NCBI GenBank assembly: GCA_015494845.1
Contig: WGAL01000161.1
Span: forward strand, 1 to 5,282
Source of the DNA: Melioribacteraceae bacterium
GTDB taxonomy: Bacteria > Bacteroidota > Ignavibacteria > Ignavibacteriales > Melioribacteraceae
Length of the DNA: 5,282 nt
Direction: 5' to 3'
Shown here: positions 1 through 5,282 of the stretch, in pieces
Layout: each line of letters begins with the position of its first letter
How positions within the stretch are numbered: position 1 is the stretch's first letter
Notes under the pieces: generated by a model
Told to the model about the DNA's origin: nothing
Databases searched by the model: none
Seen by the model: only the letters and a program-made list of their open reading frames with translations
Position numbers and translations under genes: made by a program

Positions 1-21
1 GAATAAAGAGAAAAAACACAA

Positions 22-849
22 ATGCTTTTAGCGGAAGTAATTAACGTTGCGGATAAAGCCATTGAGGCGGCGGAGGAAAAAAGTTCCGATTTTATTATTC
101 ATCACGTGATGGATAATTACAATTTGTTTGGCGTTTTCCCGATGCCTCGTATTCATCTGTTCGGAATAGACGTTTCCATAACAAATCACGTTGCATTTTT
201 ATTTTTTGCCGCAATTATAGTTTTTGTCTTTTTTACTTCCCTTGCAAAATCTTACAAAAAATCGCTTGTTCCCAGCGGTTTTAACAATTTGCTTGAAATT
301 TTAGTCGTTTTTATTCGCGACGACGTCGTAAAACCGACAATCGGTGAGGGTTACCAAAGATTTTTGCCTTATTTATTAACCGTGTTTTTCTTCATTTTAA
401 CGGCTAATTTATTGGGACTTTTCCCATACGGAACCACGGCAACCGGCGATATCGCGGTTACTTCCGCGCTTGCTACTATTTCCTTTATTGCAATTCAAGG
501 CGCAGGAATGAAAAAACACGGATTTTTCGGCTACTTCAAAGGATTGATGCCGCACGGAATTCCGGGTTGGATTACGCCGGTAATGTTTATTGTTGAAATT
601 TTAGGAATTTTCACAAAGCCGTTCGCGTTGGCAATTCGTCTTTTTGCGAATATGACGGCGGGACACGTGGTAATTCTTTCGTTAATCGGATTGATTTTTA
701 TTTTGAAATCGCTTTACGTCTCGCCGGTTTCGGTGGGATTTGCGTTGTTTATTTATTTACTTGAAATTTTGGTCGCCTTTATTCAGGCGTATATTTTTAC
801 AATATTAACTTCGCTGTTCATCGGAATGGCGGTTCATCAAGAACATTAA
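22..849 (+). CDS. atpB: F1Fo ATP synthase subunit a (proton channel stator)
   Basis: This is the integral membrane stator subunit that, with the c-ring, forms the two proton half-channels of Fo. The protein has 275 residues, normal for the family. It has a short polar N-terminus containing FIIHHVMD (residues 24-31), then hydrophobic segments at about 53-73, 114-134, 144-161, 183-205, 216-229 and 236-270. The essential channel arginine is R206 in the motif RLFANMTAG (206-214), matching E. coli R210; N210 and Q255 match E. coli N214 and Q252. H215 and E248 occupy the sites of E. coli E219 and H245, so the pair is swapped as in mitochondrial subunit a. The start is bounded by an in-frame TAA at 4-6. 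Only a weak purine-rich ribosome site (AAAGAG, 5-10, 11 nt away) precedes it. It is the first complete gene of the operon; any upstream atpI/atpZ, atpD or atpC lies outside the window. Confidence 0.97.
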   Translation: MLLAEVINVADKAIEAAEEKSSDFIIHHVMDNYNLFGVFPMPRIHLFGIDVSITNHVAFLFFAAIIVFVFFTSLAKSYKKSLVPSGFNNLLEILVVFIRDDVVKPTIGEGYQRFLPYLLTVFFFILTANLLGLFPYGTTATGDIAVTSALATISFIAIQGAGMKKHGFFGYFKGLMPHGIPGWITPVMFIVEILGIFTKPFALAIRLFANMTAGHVVILSLIGLIFILKSLYVSPVSVGFALFIYLLEILVAFIQAYIFTILTSLFIGMAVHQEH

Positions 850-877
850 TTAGCTTAAACTAAATAAAATCAGAAAC

Positions 878-883
878 AGGAGG
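878..883 (+). promoter_or_regulatory. Strong ribosome binding site of atpE
   Basis: AGGAGG sits 5 nt before the atpE ATG at 889. It is the only consensus-strength Shine-Dalgarno sequence in the window, and an in-frame TAG (886-888) directly before the ATG fixes the start. Subunit c is needed in many copies per enzyme while the other subunits here are needed in one to three, so a stronger initiation site on atpE fits the stoichiometry. The role in dosage is inferred. Confidence 0.85.
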
Positions 884-888
884 ATTAG

Positions 889-1107
889 ATGGATTGGGCA
901 TATTTAGCAGCAGGAATCGGAGCCGGATTAGTAGTTATCGGCGGCGGTTTGGGAATCGGGAAATTGGCAAGCTCCGCTATGGAAGCTACCGGAAGACAAC
1001 CTGAAGCTACCAACGATATCAGAACTTCGATGATTATTGCCGCAGCGCTTATCGAAGGTATTTCGTTGTTCGGCTTGGTTATCACGATTCTTTTGGCGTT
1101 GAAGTAA
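889..1107 (+). CDS. atpE: F1Fo ATP synthase subunit c (rotor ring proteolipid)
   Basis: This small membrane hairpin protein assembles into the rotating c-ring and carries protons on one carboxylate per subunit. It has 72 residues, typical for the family. Helix 1 (about 4-31) contains the glycine-rich packing run GAGLVVIGGGLGIG (11-24). The polar loop that contacts gamma/epsilon is RQPEA (36-40), and helix 2 is about 47-71. The ion-binding carboxylate is E56 in ALIEGISLFG. The residues that define sodium-binding rings are absent: I23 replaces the helix-1 Gln and G57 replaces the Ser/Thr after the Glu, so proton coupling is inferred. Ring size cannot be read from the sequence. The gene lies 39 nt after atpB, has the strongest ribosome site in the operon, and its last two codons and stop form one arm of a hairpin. 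Confidence 0.97.
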   Translation: MDWAYLAAGIGAGLVVIGGGLGIGKLASSAMEATGRQPEATNDIRTSMIIAAALIEGISLFGLVITILLALK

Positions 1108-1124
1108 GAGCCCCGTTACTTCAA
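1099..1124 (+). other. Inverted repeat (hairpin) spanning the atpE stop codon
   Basis: TTGAAGTAA (1099-1107) and TTACTTCAA (1116-1124) are perfect reverse complements separated by the 8-nt loop GAGCCCCG; G1098 and U1125 could add a wobble pair. The left arm is the last Leu and Lys codons plus the stop of atpE; the right arm lies before the atpF ribosome site at 1133-1138. Only two of nine pairs are G-C and no U-run follows, so it does not look like an intrinsic terminator. A role in mRNA processing, 3' protection of the atpE message or limiting ribosome flow into atpF is possible but inferred. The repeat itself is directly visible. Confidence 0.55.
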
Positions 1125-1144
1125 TCTAAAATAAGGAAATTGAA

Positions 1145-1693
1145 ATGATTCCAAAACTTTTAATGGCGGCGTTATTGTTTTCCGAAAGCGAAGGTCCGCA
1201 AAGCAGTTTGTTGGATATCAATCCCGGACTGATAATTTGGACCGTAATTATTTTCGTTTTGCTTCTTATCGTTTTGAAGAAAACCGCTTGGAAGCCGATT
1301 CTCACCGCGCTTGACGAACGCGAGCGCACGATAAAAGAATCGCTTGAAAAAGCGGAAGAGGCGAGAAAAGAAGCGGAACGCATTTTGGAGGAAAACAAGG
1401 AACGCTTGGCAAAAGCCGAAGAAGAAGTTCAGCGGATTGTTGAGCAAGGCAGAGAATACGCCGAAAAACTCAAAGAGCAAATTCTCGCCGAAAGCGAAGA
1501 ACAAGCCCGCAAAAAAATCGAAGAAGCCGAGCAGGCAATTGAACGCAAACAACAAGAAGCGTTCGCGCAATTGCGAACCGAAATTGCGGATATTGCCGTA
1601 AGCGCGGCTGAAAAAATTATCAAGGAAACTCTTGATAAGGAAAAACAAAAGAAATTGGTTGAAGCTTATCTCGACGAATTGAAAAAGAATTAG
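1145..1693 (+). CDS. atpF: F1Fo ATP synthase subunit b (peripheral stalk)
   Basis: Two copies of b form the stator stalk that holds the alpha/beta hexamer still against the rotating c-ring. The protein has 182 residues. A short leader with a small hydrophobic stretch (LLMAALLF, 5-12) and acidic residues is followed by the membrane anchor at about 29-45 after DINPG. Then comes the conserved KKTAWKPI (45-52) and a long charged heptad-like helix from about 55 to 165, rich in Glu, Lys, Arg and Ala, as expected for the dimerising coiled coil. The C-terminal segment (about 145-180) should bind delta. The start is fixed by AAGGAA at 1133-1138 (6 nt spacing) and an in-frame TAA at 1127-1129. An internal Met7 start is less likely because it has no ribosome site at the right distance. 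Only one b-type gene is present, with no b' duplicate. Confidence 0.95.
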   Translation: MIPKLLMAALLFSESEGPQSSLLDINPGLIIWTVIIFVLLLIVLKKTAWKPILTALDERERTIKESLEKAEEARKEAERILEENKERLAKAEEEVQRIVEQGREYAEKLKEQILAESEEQARKKIEEAEQAIERKQQEAFAQLRTEIADIAVSAAEKIIKETLDKEKQKKLVEAYLDELKKN

Positions 1694-1696
1694 AAT

Positions 1697-2236
1697 ATGA
1701 GTAGTTACAACGTTTCATCCCGTTATGCGCGCGCGCTAATTGAATTGGCGGAAGAGAAGAACATTTACGATAAAGTTATCGAAGATGTTCAAACCGTTTA
1801 TTCCACGCTGAAAGGTTCGCGCGAATTGCGCGTTGTGCTTTCTTCGCCGATTATTTCGGAAGAGAAAAAGAAAGAAATTCTTTCGGCTATTTTCGATAAA
1901 TACATTGGCGAAGATGTTGGGAGATTTCTTGCTTTTGTCGTTGATAAAGGAAGAGTGGAGCTGCTTACGGAAATTACGCGCAGAATTCTCGAAATCAACG
2001 ACGAAAGACAGAATATTGCGGATGTAACTCTAAAATCCGTAATTGAACTTGACTCAGTTCAAGTTGAAAAAATTAAAAAAGCATTTGAGGAATACACCGG
2101 AAAGAAAATCCGGTTCAAAAATATTTTGGACGAATCGATAATTGGCGGATATGTTGCGCAAGTTAAGGATAAAGTGTTCGACGCTTCGGTAAAACGCCAA
2201 TTGGAAAGATTAAAAGAAACTTTAATCGCAAATTAG
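1697..2236 (+). CDS. atpH: F1Fo ATP synthase subunit delta (OSCP homologue)
   Basis: Delta caps the F1 head and links it to the C-termini of the b dimer. The protein has 179 residues, normal for bacterial delta/OSCP. The N-terminal helical domain (about 5-105) begins with the family-typical YARALIELA (10-18), which contacts the alpha N-termini. The C-terminal domain carries the delta signature around ESIIGGYVAQVKDKVFDAS (146-164), with the conserved Gly-Gly at 150-151. The gene starts 3 nt after the atpF stop in the same reading frame, so that TAG is also the in-frame upstream stop bounding the start. No clear Shine-Dalgarno is present, only an A-rich purine stretch at 1682-1689, so translational coupling to atpF is likely. 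This is an inference from spacing. Confidence 0.95.
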   Translation: MSSYNVSSRYARALIELAEEKNIYDKVIEDVQTVYSTLKGSRELRVVLSSPIISEEKKKEILSAIFDKYIGEDVGRFLAFVVDKGRVELLTEITRRILEINDERQNIADVTLKSVIELDSVQVEKIKKAFEEYTGKKIRFKNILDESIIGGYVAQVKDKVFDASVKRQLERLKETLIAN

Positions 2237-2245
2237 AAAGTTAAG

Positions 2246-2252
2246 AAGAAGG
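2246..2252 (+). promoter_or_regulatory. Ribosome binding site of atpA
   Basis: AAGAAGG lies 7 nt before the atpA ATG at 2260, in the 23-nt atpH-atpA spacer. With the in-frame TAA at 2242-2244 it supports that start over any other. It is a partial Shine-Dalgarno match, weaker than the atpE site. Confidence 0.6.
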
Positions 2253-2259
2253 TTTAAAT

Positions 2260-3816
2260 ATGGCTCAAGTAAGACCAGAAGAAGTTTCGGCAATTTTAAG
2301 AAAACAACTTTCAGGGTTCGATAGCGAAGTTGACGTTTATGAAGTCGGAACCGTATTGCAAGTGGGCGACGGTATCGCTCGCGTTTACGGTTTGACGGAA
2401 GTTATGGTTTCCGAGCTTGTGGAATTTCCGCACGGAATTATCGGAATGGTTCTCAACCTTGAAGAAGACAGCGTAGGTTGTGTGCTTTTTGGCGACACAA
2501 GTCTTATTGAAGAAGGCGACACGGTAAAACGCACAAAACGTTTGGCTTCTTTCCCAGTAGGCGACGGCTTGCTCGGACGCGTGGTTGACCCGCTCGGCGT
2601 TCCGCTCGACGGAAAAGGTCCGATTCAAGGCGAAACCAAATATATGCCTATCGAAAGAAAAGCGTTGGGCGTTATTGCGCGTCAGCCGGTGAAAGAACCG
2701 TTGCAAACCGGTATTACCGCAGTCGATGCGATGATTCCGATTGGACGCGGACAAAGAGAATTGATTATCGGCGACCGCCAAACCGGTAAAACTGCGGTTG
2801 CTTTGGATGCGATAATCAATCAAAAATATACGCACACGGAAGAAGCGAAAGCCGTTGGCGTAGAACCTGTTTATTGTATTTATGTCGCTGTCGGACAGAA
2901 AAATTCCACCGTTGCGCAAGTTGTAGCAAAATTGGAAGAATACGGCGCGATGGAATACACGACGGTAATTTCGGCATCCGCGTCGGAACCTGCACCGCTA
3001 CAATATATTGCGCCTTACGCCGGAGCGACCTTGGGCGAATATTTCCGCGATAACGGAAAACACGCGCTTGTAGTTTACGACGATTTGTCCAAACAAGCTG
3101 TCGCTTACCGCGAACTTTCTTTGCTTTTGAGAAGACCTCCTGGACGCGAAGCTTATCCAGGCGATGTTTTCTATTTGCACTCAAGACTTTTGGAACGCGC
3201 CTCGAAATTAAGCGACGATTTGGGCGGCGGAAGTTTAACCGCATTGCCGATTATCGAAACGCAACAAGGCGACGTTTCCGCTTACATTCCGACTAACGTA
3301 ATTTCCATTACCGACGGTCAGATTTACCTTGAGCCAAACTTGTTTAACGCAGGCGTGCGTCCTGCAATTAACGTTGGTATTTCGGTTTCCCGCGTTGGTG
3401 GTAATGCGCAAATTAAGGCGATGAAGAAAGTCGCCGGAACTTTGAAACTCGATTTGGCGCAATACCGCGAATTGGAAGCGTTTGCGAAATTCGGTTCCGA
3501 CCTTGACGAAGCGACGCAAAAAACCCTTGCCAAAGGCGAGCGTCTTGTCGAATTGTTGAAGCAAGGACAATACTCGCCGGTTCCGGTTGAAAAACAAGTC
3601 GTTTCCATTTATTTCGGAACGAAAGGTTTCCTCGAAACAATTCCGGTTAAAGACGTTAAACGCTTCGAAAAAGAAGTTCTCGAATACATCGAAATCAATT
3701 ACAAAGACGTTTTTGAAAAAATAAGAACCGAAAAAGTTCTTACGGACGAAACGGTTGAACAATTGAACAAAATCGGCGAAGAATTTTTGGCTAAATTCAA
3801 AAGAAGCGAAGATTAA
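2260..3816 (+). CDS. atpA: F1Fo ATP synthase subunit alpha
   Basis: Three alpha subunits alternate with three beta subunits in the F1 head; alpha binds nucleotide non-catalytically and completes the catalytic sites on beta. The protein has 518 residues, normal length. It has a beta-barrel N-terminal domain (about 25-95, with [10 protein letters not shown] at 35-44), a nucleotide-binding core (about 96-380) and a helical C-terminal domain (about 381-518). The P-loop is GDRQTGKT (171-178), Walker B is ALVVYDD (269-275), and the alpha/beta signature [10 protein letters not shown] spans 368-377. R378 in SRVGG is the arginine finger, equivalent to E. coli R376. The Gln in the P-loop (Q174) and the absence of the catalytic beta P-loop (GGAGVGKT) identify it as alpha rather than beta. 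All key residues are intact. It lies 23 nt after atpH and 11 nt before atpG. The N-terminal style (QLSGF, then [11 protein letters not shown]) resembles Bacteroidota/Chlorobiota alphas. Confidence 0.98.
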   Translation: MAQVRPEEVSAILRKQLSGFDSEVDVYEVGTVLQVGDGIARVYGLTEVMVSELVEFPHGIIGMVLNLEEDSVGCVLFGDTSLIEEGDTVKRTKRLASFPVGDGLLGRVVDPLGVPLDGKGPIQGETKYMPIERKALGVIARQPVKEPLQTGITAVDAMIPIGRGQRELIIGDRQTGKTAVALDAIINQKYTHTEEAKAVGVEPVYCIYVAVGQKNSTVAQVVAKLEEYGAMEYTTVISASASEPAPLQYIAPYAGATLGEYFRDNGKHALVVYDDLSKQAVAYRELSLLLRRPPGREAYPGDVFYLHSRLLERASKLSDDLGGGSLTALPIIETQQGDVSAYIPTNVISITDGQIYLEPNLFNAGVRPAINVGISVSRVGGNAQIKAMKKVAGTLKLDLAQYRELEAFAKFGSDLDEATQKTLAKGERLVELLKQGQYSPVPVEKQVVSIYFGTKGFLETIPVKDVKRFEKEVLEYIEINYKDVFEKIRTEKVLTDETVEQLNKIGEEFLAKFKRSED

Positions 3817-3827
3817 GATAAACGACT

Positions 3828-4715
3828 ATGGCGACATTACGAGATATAAAGCAGAGAATTAACGGCGTAAAAGGAACGCAAAAAATTACGCGCGCAATGA
3901 AAATGGTTGCCGCATCGCGCTTGCGTCGCGCGCAGGAAAATATGATGCGTTCCCGCCCTTACGCAAGAAAAATTTCCGAAGTGTTATCCGATTTGATGTT
4001 GATAACAAAGGATTTAAATTTACCGCATTTTGAAGAACGCGAAAAAGTAGAGAAAATCGCCATAGTTTTAATTACCGCCGATAGAGGTTTGTGCGGCAGT
4101 TTTAACGTCAATTTGATTAAAGCCGCCGAAAACGAAATTTACAACACATACGCCGATTATCAAAAAAACGGAGCGGTTTCGCTCTTTTTAATTGGCAAAA
4201 AAGGCGTAGATTATTTTGCAAAAAGAGACGTCAAAATCGAAGCAAGTTATCCTGGTATTTTCGCAAATCTGAAATTCGATTTTGTCGTGAGATTTATGGC
4301 GGATATTACAAACCGTTACATCAACGGCGAATTTGACAAAGTGATTTTAATTTCCAACGAGTTTAAATCCGTAATGCAACAAAACTTGGTTGTGCGTCAA
4401 ATTTTGCCAATCCTACCGCTTGAAAAAACGGGCGAAGAAGAAAAGGAAAGTTCAGATTACATATACGAACCGAGTAAAGAATCGATAATCAAAACTTTGA
4501 TTCCGCGTTACTTGAACGTTCAACTTTGGAGAGCTTTGCTCGAATCCTATGCCGCAGAACTCGGCGCCAGAATGACCGCAATGGATCAGGCGACCGAAAA
4601 CGCTGGCGAAATGATTAGAGAATTACAAATTACTTATAATAAAGCACGTCAGGCTTCTATTACGAAGGAAATTATCGAGATTGTTTCGGGAGCGAATGCG
4701 CTAAAAGAAGAGTAA
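3828..4715 (+). CDS. atpG: F1Fo ATP synthase subunit gamma (central shaft)
   Basis: Gamma is the asymmetric rotor shaft whose rotation inside the alpha/beta hexamer drives the binding changes for ATP synthesis. The protein has 295 residues, in the normal range. The N-terminal coiled-coil helix contains IKQRINGVKGTQKITRAMKM (7-26), followed by the Rossmann-like middle domain with TADRGLCGSFN (83-93). The C-terminal helix ends in the gamma signature ITKEIIEIVSGANA (278-291). The only cysteine is C89 in the DRGLCG motif, so the regulatory dithiol of chloroplast gamma is absent. An acidic stretch at 202-210 (GEEEKESSD) lies in a loop that is variable in the family. The start is bounded by an in-frame TAA at 3819-3821, but no good ribosome site lies in the 11-nt spacer, which suggests coupling to atpA. 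No beta gene follows, unlike the common atpAGDC order. Confidence 0.97.
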   Translation: MATLRDIKQRINGVKGTQKITRAMKMVAASRLRRAQENMMRSRPYARKISEVLSDLMLITKDLNLPHFEEREKVEKIAIVLITADRGLCGSFNVNLIKAAENEIYNTYADYQKNGAVSLFLIGKKGVDYFAKRDVKIEASYPGIFANLKFDFVVRFMADITNRYINGEFDKVILISNEFKSVMQQNLVVRQILPILPLEKTGEEEKESSDYIYEPSKESIIKTLIPRYLNVQLWRALLESYAAELGARMTAMDQATENAGEMIRELQITYNKARQASITKEIIEIVSGANALKEE

Positions 4716-4716
4716 G

Positions 4717-4745
4717 TTGAATTAAAGACGGGTTTTTATTATATT
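4717..4745 (+). promoter_or_regulatory. Possible sigma-70-like promoter ahead of ffh
   Basis: TTGAAT (4717-4722) and TATATT (4740-4745) are separated by 17 nt and match the -35 and -10 consensus at four and five of six positions. The 46-nt atpG-ffh gap has no hairpin followed by a U-run, so read-through from the atp operon is equally plausible. Against the call: the spacer is AT-rich, a start near 4752 would leave only about 10 nt of leader and exclude the AAGG at 4748-4751, and Bacteroidota use a different promoter consensus. Low confidence. Confidence 0.25.
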
Positions 4746-4761
4746 ACAAGGCTAGCTTGAT

Positions 4762-5282
4762 ATGCTTGAAGATTTAACGCAGAAATTAGAGAAAGCTCTA
4801 AAAAAAGTTACCGGACAAGGTAGAATTACCGAAGAGAACGTTTCGGATACTCTGCGTGAAATCAGACGCGTTCTTTTAGATGCTGACGTAAATTACAAGG
4901 TTGCCAAGCAGTTTATCGAAGACGTTAAGGCAAAAGCGCTCGGACAAGACGTTTTAACTTCCGTTACGCCAGGGCAGTTAATTACGAAAATAATATACGA
5001 TGAATTAACCGAACTGCTCGGCGGGGAAAACCGCGAACTCAATATTAATCCGACGGGAATTACAATTATTCTTTTAGTCGGATTGCAAGGTTCGGGAAAA
5101 ACTACTTTTGCCGGCAAGCTTGCGAGGTATTTGAAAAACAAGAACCGCAAAGTTTTGCTCGCGGCAGCTGACGTTTATCGTCCAGCGGCAATTGACCAAT
5201 TGAAAACGCTCGGCAAAAGCATAGACGTTCCGGTTTTTTCAATCGACGGAAGCAAGGACGCCGTAAAAATCGCGGAAGAAGC
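4762..5282 (+). CDS. ffh: Signal recognition particle GTPase Ffh (SRP54), 5' part, cut by window end
   Basis: Ffh binds 4.5S/SRP RNA and hydrophobic signal sequences emerging from ribosomes, and docks them to the membrane receptor FtsY in a GTP-dependent cycle. The window holds 173 complete codons of a protein usually about 440-450 residues long; the gene is still open at the edge. The helical N domain (about 1-90) includes RRVLLDADVNYKVAKQF (35-51), matching the conserved ALLEADV region. The G domain begins with the P-loop GLQGSGKTTFAGKLA (107-121), followed by the SRP-type insertion motif DVYRPAAIDQL (137-147). The later G motifs (DTAGR, TKLDG) and the methionine-rich M domain lie outside. 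PAA after DVYR and the N-domain sequence favour Ffh over FtsY. The ATG is bounded by an in-frame TAG at 4753-4755, with a weak AAGG 10 nt upstream. It may be cotranscribed with atpG. Confidence 0.95.
   Translation, partial: MLEDLTQKLEKALKKVTGQGRITEENVSDTLREIRRVLLDADVNYKVAKQFIEDVKAKALGQDVLTSVTPGQLITKIIYDELTELLGGENRELNINPTGITIILLVGLQGSGKTTFAGKLARYLKNKNRKVLLAAADVYRPAAIDQLKTLGKSIDVPVFSIDGSKDAVKIAEE

Noticed and set aside
1..21. Possible end of an upstream gene (TAA at 4-6)
   Set aside because: Two codons are not enough to show that a reading frame ends there; the TAA is used only to bound the atpB start.
850..863. TTAG/CTAA inverted repeat in the atpB-atpE spacer
   Set aside because: It has only four A-T-rich pairs around a six-base loop and is too weak to be distinguished from chance.
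885..1085. 66-codon minus-strand frame opposite atpE, hydrophobic in composition
   Set aside because: Its hydrophobic, Ala/Pro-rich look comes from complementing the Gly/Ala/Ile codons of subunit c. It is fully contained within a conserved gene.
1344..1601. Lys/Arg-rich 85-codon plus-strand frame inside atpF
   Set aside because: It is the +1 shifted reading of a purine-rich coiled-coil sequence, with no plausible initiation site of its own.
1172..1648. 158-codon minus-strand frame opposite atpF
   Set aside because: Its Phe-rich protein is the complement of the Glu/Lys codons of the b-subunit coiled coil, so it is a compositional shadow.
2311..3762. Three long minus-strand open frames (202, 142 and 175 codons) opposite atpA
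   Set aside because: They lie entirely antisense to a fully conserved atpA and have skewed compositions (rich in Arg, Asn, Phe). They show no recognisable domain and no ribosome site; they are by-products of codon bias on the coding strand.
4730..4740. GGG followed by TTTTT after atpG, considered as an intrinsic terminator
   Set aside because: No complementary arm lies upstream to form a hairpin ahead of the T-run.
4747..4759. Small palindrome CAAG-GCTAG-CTTG just before the ffh start
   Set aside because: The stem is only four pairs with a five-base loop and has no following U-run. It is expected by chance and does not support an operator or terminator.
4893..5150. 85-codon minus-strand frame opposite ffh
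   Set aside because: It overlaps the conserved N and G domains of ffh and shows no motif or ribosome site.

Overview
The window is one co-directional (+ strand) stretch of core bacterial genes. It holds most of an F1Fo ATP synthase operon in the order atpB-atpE-atpF-atpH-atpA-atpG (subunits a, c, b, delta, alpha, gamma), followed by the 5' part of ffh, which encodes the signal recognition particle GTPase and runs off the right edge. Coding density is very high: all intergenic gaps are between 3 and about 46 nt. There are no RNA genes, mobile elements, CRISPR arrays or long repeats. Every start codon is the first ATG after an in-frame stop lying close upstream, so all seven starts are well constrained.

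The organism is most likely a member of the FCB group (Bacteroidota, Chlorobiota, Fibrobacterota and relatives). This is inferred from protein style, recalled rather than searched: the subunit a segment near residues 180-215, the alpha N-terminus (QLSGF...[17 protein letters not shown]), the b subunit membrane segment and the Ffh P-loop (GLQGSGKTTF). The absence of atpD and atpC after atpG also fits, because in that group the beta and epsilon genes are commonly placed apart from or ahead of atpBEFHAG. The DNA is moderately AT-rich. I would not go below superphylum level.

Layout: 1-21 is a short leader; 22-849 atpB; 889-1107 atpE behind the only consensus-strength Shine-Dalgarno sequence in the window; 1099-1124 a perfect 9-bp inverted repeat spanning the atpE stop codon; 1145-1693 atpF; 1697-2236 atpH; 2260-3816 atpA; 3828-4715 atpG; 4716-4761 a short spacer without a terminator and with a possible weak promoter; 4762 to the end ffh (partial).

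Together a, b and the c-ring form the Fo proton channel, rotor ring and stator stalk in the membrane. Delta joins b to the alpha/beta hexamer, and gamma is the central rotating shaft. Subunits beta (catalytic) and epsilon must be encoded elsewhere or upstream. All key residues are intact: the channel Arg in a, the carboxylate in c, the P-loop and arginine finger in alpha. The enzyme therefore looks functional and proton-coupled. I see no hidden novel system here. The best leads are the atpE 3' hairpin, the gene order and the atpG-ffh spacer.
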